Assembly (NCBI GenBank): GCA_012103455.1 | Contig: WLWT01000003.1 | Coordinates: 496,001-560,000 of the forward strand | Direction: 5' to 3' | Length of the DNA stretch: 64,000 bases | Origin: Gammaproteobacteria bacterium | Lineage (GTDB): Bacteria > Pseudomonadota > Gammaproteobacteria > HK1 | Part shown: positions 59,312 through 64,000 of the stretch, piece after piece | Position numbering within the stretch: the stretch's first letter is position 1 | Layout: every line of letters begins with the position of its first letter | Position numbers and translations under genes: made by a program | The notes under the pieces: generated by a model | The model's database searches: none | Seen by the model: the letters and a program-made list of their open reading frames with translations, nothing else | What the model was told of the DNA's origin: nothing

Positions 59312-60646
59312 ATGAGCACGTACGAGTTTTTGTTGCCCGATGTCGGCGAAGGCTTGAGCGAAGGTGAGATCGTCGAGTGGCACGTGGCGATCGGTGACAC
59401 GGTGAAGAGGGATCAACTGCTGGTGGAGGTGCAGACCGACAAAGCGATAGTCGAGATCCCCTCGCCGGTGACCGGCACCATCATCGCTTTAGGCGGCGCG
59501 CCCAACGACGTGCTGGCGGTAGGGGCCATGTTGGCGACGCTGGAAATAGCGGCGGCTACGCCAACGGGGACGGTGCAGACCAGAGGCACCGATAGTGTGG
59601 CCGGCGGCGCTGCGCCGGCGCCAACATTGGCGCTATCTGCAACTGGGGCGTCATCCGCAACCGGGGCGCCGCGCCGGCCACGGGCGAGTCCGGCGACCCG
59701 CAAACTGGCACGCGATCGGGGTGTAGACTTGGCTACCGTGCAAGCCTCCGGTGCGCGTGGCCAGATCACCCATGAGGACGTGCGGCGCGCCGCTGAATCG
59801 GCCCAGTCCTCGTCCGCAGCAGTGCCGCCCCCCTCTGAAGCCTCATCCGTAACGCTGCAGCCGGCATCGCCGGAGCCGGTATTAGCTGAATCAGGACGGT
59901 CCGAATCAGCGCTGGCACCGGCGGTGTTATCTGCCGCCGTTAGCGCCGTTGGACGCACGGAGCCGCTGCGGGGATTACGCCGCCGGATCGCACTCACCAT
60001 GGATAAGGCGTGGCGCACCGTGCCGCATATTTTTTCCATGGATACCCTGGATGCGGTGGCTTTGGTCGAGGTCAGGGAGGTGCTAAATCATGATTTGGCC
60101 GGGCAAGATATCAAGCTCAGCTTCTTGCCGTTTTTCGTCAAAGCGTGCGCCGCCGCGCTTCGCGCCGAGCCGCGTTTCAATGCCAGTATCGATCTGGCTA
60201 ACGAGTCGGTGACGTACCACGCCGATGTCAACATAGGCATCGCCACGCAAACGGCGGACGGCTTAATCGTGCCGGTGGTGCACCATGCCGATACCCGCTC
60301 CTTGGTCGATATCGCCATCGAGATCGCGCGCCTGGCTGACGCGGCGCGCGACCGGCGGGTGAAGCTCGAACAACTGACCGGGGCGACCTTCAGTATTTCC
60401 AACTACGGCAGCTATGGCGGACATACCGGCACCCCCATCATTCGCCCGCCGGAGTGCGCCATCGCCGGCTTTGGCCGTATCGAAGATGCGGTGGTGGCGC
60501 GCGGCGGGGTAGCGGTGGTGCGCAAAACCCTGCCGTTTTGTGTGTCCGCCGATCACCGGCTGAATGACGGCGAAGATCTGGGGCGCTTCATAGACACTAT
60601 GCGCCGTTACTTGGCCGCGCCGATCCGGTTGTTGGGGCAGCGCTGA
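59312..60646 (+). CDS. pdhC: Dihydrolipoyl acyltransferase E2 component
   Basis: 444 residues. Lipoyl domain 1-80 with the lipoyl-Lys in VQTDKAIVEIP; E3-binding domain about 125-165 (ASPATRKLARDRGVDLATVQ, then GARGQITHEDV); Ala/Pro/Ser-rich linkers; catalytic domain from about 215 with FSISNYGSYGG and ADHRLNDGEDLGRF holding the active His and Asp. It transfers the acyl group to CoA. The linker contains the small repeat ATGASSATGA. It ends two bases before the E3 gene. Confidence 0.9.
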   Translation: MSTYEFLLPDVGEGLSEGEIVEWHVAIGDTVKRDQLLVEVQTDKAIVEIPSPVTGTIIALGGAPNDVLAVGAMLATLEIAAATPTGTVQTRGTDSVAGGAAPAPTLALSATGASSATGAPRRPRASPATRKLARDRGVDLATVQASGARGQITHEDVRRAAESAQSSSAAVPPPSEASSVTLQPASPEPVLAESGRSESALAPAVLSAAVSAVGRTEPLRGLRRRIALTMDKAWRTVPHIFSMDTLDAVALVEVREVLNHDLAGQDIKLSFLPFFVKACAAALRAEPRFNASIDLANESVTYHADVNIGIATQTADGLIVPVVHHADTRSLVDIAIEIARLADAARDRRVKLEQLTGATFSISNYGSYGGHTGTPIIRPPECAIAGFGRIEDAVVARGGVAVVRKTLPFCVSADHRLNDGEDLGRFIDTMRRYLAAPIRLLGQR

Positions 60647-60648
60647 GC

Positions 60649-62091
60649 ATGGTAGTGGGCAATATCCCCGAGGCTATGGACATGGTGGTGGCAGGGGCCG
60701 GCCCCGGCGGCTACACGGCAGCGCTGCACGCGGCCCGGTGCGGCCGCCGGGTACTCTTGGTGGACGAGGCGGGCGAGGCGGGCATAGGCGGTGTTTGCCT
60801 GAACGTGGGCTGCATTCCCAGTAAGGCCTTAATCGAATTGGCGCAGGCTGCGGAGCGGACCAGGACGGCGCCGGCGATGGGCCTTGCAGCGGCGGTCTCG
60901 GGGGTGGATCTGGCCGTGTTTCAATCCTGGAAGAGCGCCCAGGTGAAGACGCTCAAGCGGGGTGTGAAGAGCCTGCTGGACAAGGCCGGTGTGGCGGTGC
61001 GCCGCGGGCGCTTGCGGGTGCTGGGAGCGCATAGTGCGCTGGTCGATGATGGCGAGGGCGGGGCCCAATTCATCGACTTCAAGAGCCTCGTCTTGGCCAC
61101 CGGTTCAGCGCCAACACCCCTGCGGGCGTTGCCGTTTGATGGTGCACGAGTGCTCGACAGCACCGGCGCCTTGAGCCTTGAGGCCTTGCCGGCGTCGCTG
61201 GTGATCGTAGGCGGTGGTTACATCGGCGTTGAATTGGGTACGGCGTTTGCCAAATTGGGCGTTGACACCACTTTGGTGGAGGCCAGCGGCAGTTTACTGC
61301 CGGCGCTAGAGCGCAATTTGTCACGCGCGGTGGCCAGACGTTTGCAAGCCCTCGGTGTAAGGGTGATGACCAGTACCGTGGTGACGGCCATGGATGAGCG
61401 CTGCCTGGTGGTGGCGCGCCCAGGCGTTAAAGGGCTAGAGATAGAAGGCCTAGGGACGGCTGGGGCCGCGGCGGTGGTGGAAGAGCGCCTGGCGGCGGAA
61501 CGGGTGGTGGTGGCCGTTGGCCGCACCCCCAACACCGCCGATCTGGGACTGGCTGATGCCGGCATAGAGGTAACGGCGGCTGGCCACATCGCCGTAGGTG
61601 CTGATCGCTTGGCGGCACCGTCCATCGCCGCCATCGGCGATATCACAGCGGGCGCAGCGCTGGCCCACAAAGCCGCCGCCGAGGCGCCAGTGGCGGTTGA
61701 TGCGCTCAATGGCAAGCCCGCCGGCTTCGAACCGGCCTGCATTCCGGCCATCGTTTTCTCCGATCCGGAATTGGCCACGGTGGGTTTGACGCTGGCCGAG
61801 GCCAAGGCCGAGGGCATTGATGCGAGGGCTGAGCGCCTGCCGCTCACCGCCTCGGGCCGTGCCGCGATCATGGGCGCGCAGGTAGGCGCCACTGAAATTG
61901 TGGTAGACAGTGCGGACGGTACCCTTTTAGGGGTGCACATTGCGGCGCCACACGCGAGCGAACTCATCGCCAGCGCGGCGCTGGCCCTGGAAATGGGGGT
62001 TTGTGCCGAAGATCTGGCGCTCACTATTCATCCTCATCCTACTTTGAGTGAGCAGCTGGCCGAGGTGGCCCGGCGGCTTACCCGGACGTAG
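60649..62091 (+). CDS. lpdA: Dihydrolipoyl dehydrogenase E3 component
   Basis: 480 residues. FAD motif VVAGAGPGGYTAALHAA, redox pair in GGVCLNVGCIPSKAL, NAD motif VIVGGGYIGVELGTAFA, FAD motif AAIGDITAG and the catalytic His-Glu in IHPHPTLSEQLAE. It reoxidises the lipoyl arm with NAD. The gene is coupled to E2 and closes the four-gene operon. Confidence 0.92.
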   Translation: MVVGNIPEAMDMVVAGAGPGGYTAALHAARCGRRVLLVDEAGEAGIGGVCLNVGCIPSKALIELAQAAERTRTAPAMGLAAAVSGVDLAVFQSWKSAQVKTLKRGVKSLLDKAGVAVRRGRLRVLGAHSALVDDGEGGAQFIDFKSLVLATGSAPTPLRALPFDGARVLDSTGALSLEALPASLVIVGGGYIGVELGTAFAKLGVDTTLVEASGSLLPALERNLSRAVARRLQALGVRVMTSTVVTAMDERCLVVARPGVKGLEIEGLGTAGAAAVVEERLAAERVVVAVGRTPNTADLGLADAGIEVTAAGHIAVGADRLAAPSIAAIGDITAGAALAHKAAAEAPVAVDALNGKPAGFEPACIPAIVFSDPELATVGLTLAEAKAEGIDARAERLPLTASGRAAIMGAQVGATEIVVDSADGTLLGVHIAAPHASELIASAALALEMGVCAEDLALTIHPHPTLSEQLAEVARRLTRT

Positions 62092-62115
62092 GATCGTTAC
62101 GGGCATAGGACGGTT

Positions 62116-62652
62116 ATGAAAACGGTTTTCATACCTTTAGTGGGCGTGGCCGGCTTGTTCGCTTTGCTATACCTGGGGCTCGGGTTGGATCCGCGCAAAG
62201 TGCCTTCCGCGCTGCTGCACAAGCCGGCCCCGGCGTTCGACTTGCCGGTGCTCGGCGACAATACGGACCGGCGGGTTACCGACGCCGCCCTCAAGGGCCA
62301 GGTGACACTGATGAACGTGTGGGCCAGTTGGTGTGTGTCGTGCCGTCACGAGCACCCCTTGCTGGTGGCGCTGGCCCGTAGCACTAACATCGACATCGTC
62401 GGTCTCAACTACAAAGATGAGCCGGCGGACGCGCTGCGCTGGCTGGCGGCCCTGGGCGATCCATATCGTCTGAGCATGGTGGACAAAGAGGGCCGTGCGG
62501 GCATCGACTGGGGGGTTTACGGTGTACCCGAGACCTTCGTGGTGGACGCCGAGGGTATTGTTCGCATGAAGCATATAGGACCGCTCACCGCGAGCAGTCT
62601 CAAGGATAAAGTCTTGCCGCTGGTGCGCCGGCTGGAGGCAAGCGGCGGCTGA
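62116..62652 (+). CDS. dsbE: Thiol:disulfide interchange protein, CcmG/DsbE type
   Basis: 178 residues. One N-terminal membrane anchor (FIPLVGVAGLFALLYLGLGL), then a periplasmic thioredoxin fold with WASWCVSCRHEHP (CxxC) and the cis-Pro in YGVPETFVVD; GLNYKDEPADALRWL is typical of CcmG. It keeps apocytochrome c cysteines reduced for haem attachment. No other ccm genes are in the window. It is 24 bp after E3 on the same strand. Confidence 0.88.
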   Translation: MKTVFIPLVGVAGLFALLYLGLGLDPRKVPSALLHKPAPAFDLPVLGDNTDRRVTDAALKGQVTLMNVWASWCVSCRHEHPLLVALARSTNIDIVGLNYKDEPADALRWLAALGDPYRLSMVDKEGRAGIDWGVYGVPETFVVDAEGIVRMKHIGPLTASSLKDKVLPLVRRLEASGG

Positions 62653-62732
62653 CTCGTGGCCGAGCGCCTATGGTGAACAATTAGTCGGGGTACCGGGTGC
62701 CGCCTGAAAACACGGTGCTGAGGAGCATGACG

Positions 62733-63524
62733 ATGAACGGGTTTGAGCTGCGGGGGGCGAGGCTTGTCAGGACGGTAATTGCCAGGGCGATAATTACCAG
62801 GGCGATGATTACCGGGGCGATGCTTGCTTTGGTTATGTCGATGATGATGGTGCTACCCGCGCGCGCGGAACACACCGAAGAGCTGGCCGCACAGGTCATG
62901 CGGCTATTACCTAAAGTGACTGGCGCCGAGGCGGTGGCGTCGCCGATCGACGGGATCTACGAAATCCGCTTCCAGGGCGGCATTTTATACGCCACCCACG
63001 ATGGCCGTTATGTATTCGGCGGCCCGCTGCTGGATCTCGAAACCAAGCAGAACTTGACGGAGAACTTCCAACGCGAACAACGGGCCGAAATCCTGGCGGC
63101 CGCCGCCGAGAACACCATGATTATCTTCGAGCCCAAGGGGCCGGCCAAATTCACTATTACTACGTTTACGGACATCGATTGCGGTTATTGCCGCAAGATG
63201 CATGAAGAAATTAAGGCCATTACCGATGCCGGTATTCGCGTGCGCTATATGCTGTTTCCGCGCAGCGGCATCGGCTCGGATTCGCACCGCAAGGCGGTGG
63301 CCGTGTGGTGCGCTGACGATCGCAACGATGCCATCACGTACGCCAAGGCGGGCCATGATCCCGGTCACGAAACGTGCAGCAATCCCGTCGAAGCACACAT
63401 GAAATTGGCCCGTAAGCTGGGCCTTCGCGGTACCCCTTTCACCCTGACCGAAGAGGGTCATCCCATCAATGGCTATGTGCCCTCGCACAAACTGGTGCAA
63501 CAGTTGGCGGCTTTGAAAGGCTAA
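62733..63524 (+). CDS. dsbC: DsbC-like periplasmic disulfide isomerase
   Basis: 263 residues from ATG 62733 (AGGAG seven bases upstream). The signal region is long, with the tandem RAIITRAMITGAM made by a 15-bp duplication (about 62775-62822). The mature part has an N-terminal dimerisation domain and a thioredoxin domain with FTDIDCGYCRKMHEE (CGYC) and the cis-Pro in LGLRGTPFTL. CADDRNDAI and GHETCSNPVEAH hold the second cysteine pair seen in DsbC. It reshuffles wrong disulfides. The stop overlaps the next ATG (TAATG). Confidence 0.88.
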   Translation: MNGFELRGARLVRTVIARAIITRAMITGAMLALVMSMMMVLPARAEHTEELAAQVMRLLPKVTGAEAVASPIDGIYEIRFQGGILYATHDGRYVFGGPLLDLETKQNLTENFQREQRAEILAAAAENTMIIFEPKGPAKFTITTFTDIDCGYCRKMHEEIKAITDAGIRVRYMLFPRSGIGSDSHRKAVAVWCADDRNDAITYAKAGHDPGHETCSNPVEAHMKLARKLGLRGTPFTLTEEGHPINGYVPSHKLVQQLAALKG

Positions 63525-64000
63525 TGGCTGAACAGCTGTTGCAGGTGCTGCCGATCAATCCGACTGCGGCGCCTGAGGATGTCGGTCTGGATGCGGCCAG
63601 GTTGGCCCGCATCAGTGCATGGATGCGCGGTTATGTGGACGGCGGCAAATTGGCCGGGGCGCTGGTGCAGGTGGCGCGCCGCGACCAGGTGGTGTTCACC
63701 GATTGGTGTGGTGTGCAGGATATAGATACAGCGGTACCGATGACGCCGGACACCATTGTTCGTATCTATTCCATGACCAAGCCTATTACCACCGTCGCCG
63801 CTCTTATGCTCTACGAGGAGGGGCATTTTCAGTTGGACGCTCCGGTCTCGAAGTTTATTCCGGCCTTGGGCGGGCTGAGCGTGTTCGTGGCAGGGGACGC
63901 CAGCAATCCTACTTTGGTCGCTAGCGAACGGGATTTCACCGTTCGTGAGCTGATGAACCACACCAGTGGTCTCAGTTACGGCTTTATGGAGGCCACGCCT
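63524..64000 (+). CDS. Serine beta-lactamase-like hydrolase (class C/EstB type), cut by window end
   Basis: 159 codons visible. PEDVGLDAARLARISAWMRG is the usual start; the S-x-x-K site is SMTKP in VRIYSMTKPITTVAALML, followed by YEEGHFQLDAPVSKFIPALG and LMNHTSGLSYGF. Relatives are esterases, D-amino-acid peptidases or beta-lactamases. The Y-x-N motif and C-terminus lie beyond the window. It is translationally coupled to the DsbC-like gene. Confidence 0.87.
   Translation, partial: MAEQLLQVLPINPTAAPEDVGLDAARLARISAWMRGYVDGGKLAGALVQVARRDQVVFTDWCGVQDIDTAVPMTPDTIVRIYSMTKPITTVAALMLYEEGHFQLDAPVSKFIPALGGLSVFVAGDASNPTLVASERDFTVRELMNHTSGLSYGFMEATP

Overview
The window looks like a chromosomal segment of a proteobacterium, probably a gammaproteobacterium. 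The evidence is a PotFGHI-type polyamine transporter with a GTG-started agmatinase, a LodA/LodB pair, CcmG and DsbC-like thiol proteins, a PDH operon of the separate E1alpha/E1beta type, and a double-length UvrA. Ordinary genes here are about 57-62% GC by eye. The left 25 kb is very different. It is full of insertion sequences, 140-bp non-autonomous elements, broken genes and stretches of clearly foreign base composition. No tRNA, rRNA or CRISPR was seen.

The main discovery candidate is at 7563-10370 on the minus strand: a two-gene operon encoding a beta-tubulin-like protein followed by an alpha-tubulin-like protein. These are not FtsZ or TubZ. They carry the long alpha- and beta-specific signatures of eukaryotic tubulin, including the alpha catalytic Glu, the beta Lys in its place, and strongly acidic C-terminal tails. 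They have no introns, have their own Shine-Dalgarno sites, are AT-rich compared with the host, and lie between directly repeated remnants of an IS91-family rolling-circle element and nested MITEs.

Layout. 1-1171: IS91-family transposase remnant and a perfectly palindromic nested MITE. 1231-6419: LodA-like quinoprotein fused to an N-terminal catalase-like domain, then lodB cut by an IS630 element. 6420-11280: tubulin island with IS91 ends, MITEs and a galE fragment. 11884-18474: polyamine module (glutamine synthetase-like PuuA, PotFGHI, agmatinase). 18475-21060: another IS91 end, a cysteine-rich fragment, and a very GC-rich remnant of coenzyme F420 synthesis (cofE fragment, frameshifted cofD, intact cofC). 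21172-25229: a 599-bp duplication of the metY leader and start, enclosing a glycosyltransferase island (GT9 gene cut by an IS5 element, GT4 gene). 25046-46795: mostly intact catabolic and housekeeping genes (metY, TauE exporter, GST, amidohydrolase, amidase, flavin monooxygenases, TauD-like dioxygenase, VapBC, NicO exporter with CsoR-type repressor, CoA transferase, GGDEF-EAL protein, enoyl-CoA hydratase, MOSC, DUF255 protein). 46800-48716: decayed DNA and a MITE-linked coiled-coil membrane protein. 48670-56807: acyl-CoA dehydrogenase, amidinotransferase and giant UvrA. 57097-64000: 2-oxoacid dehydrogenase operon (E1alpha, E1beta, E2, E3), CcmG, DsbC-like protein and the start of a serine beta-lactamase-like hydrolase.

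Two patterns cut across the window. First, one MITE family occurs six times, three copies carrying a second, inner MITE. Second, short tandem duplications of about 11-16 bp are scattered through intergenic DNA, protein linkers, signal peptides and even the mobile elements, suggesting a genome prone to making small tandem duplications.
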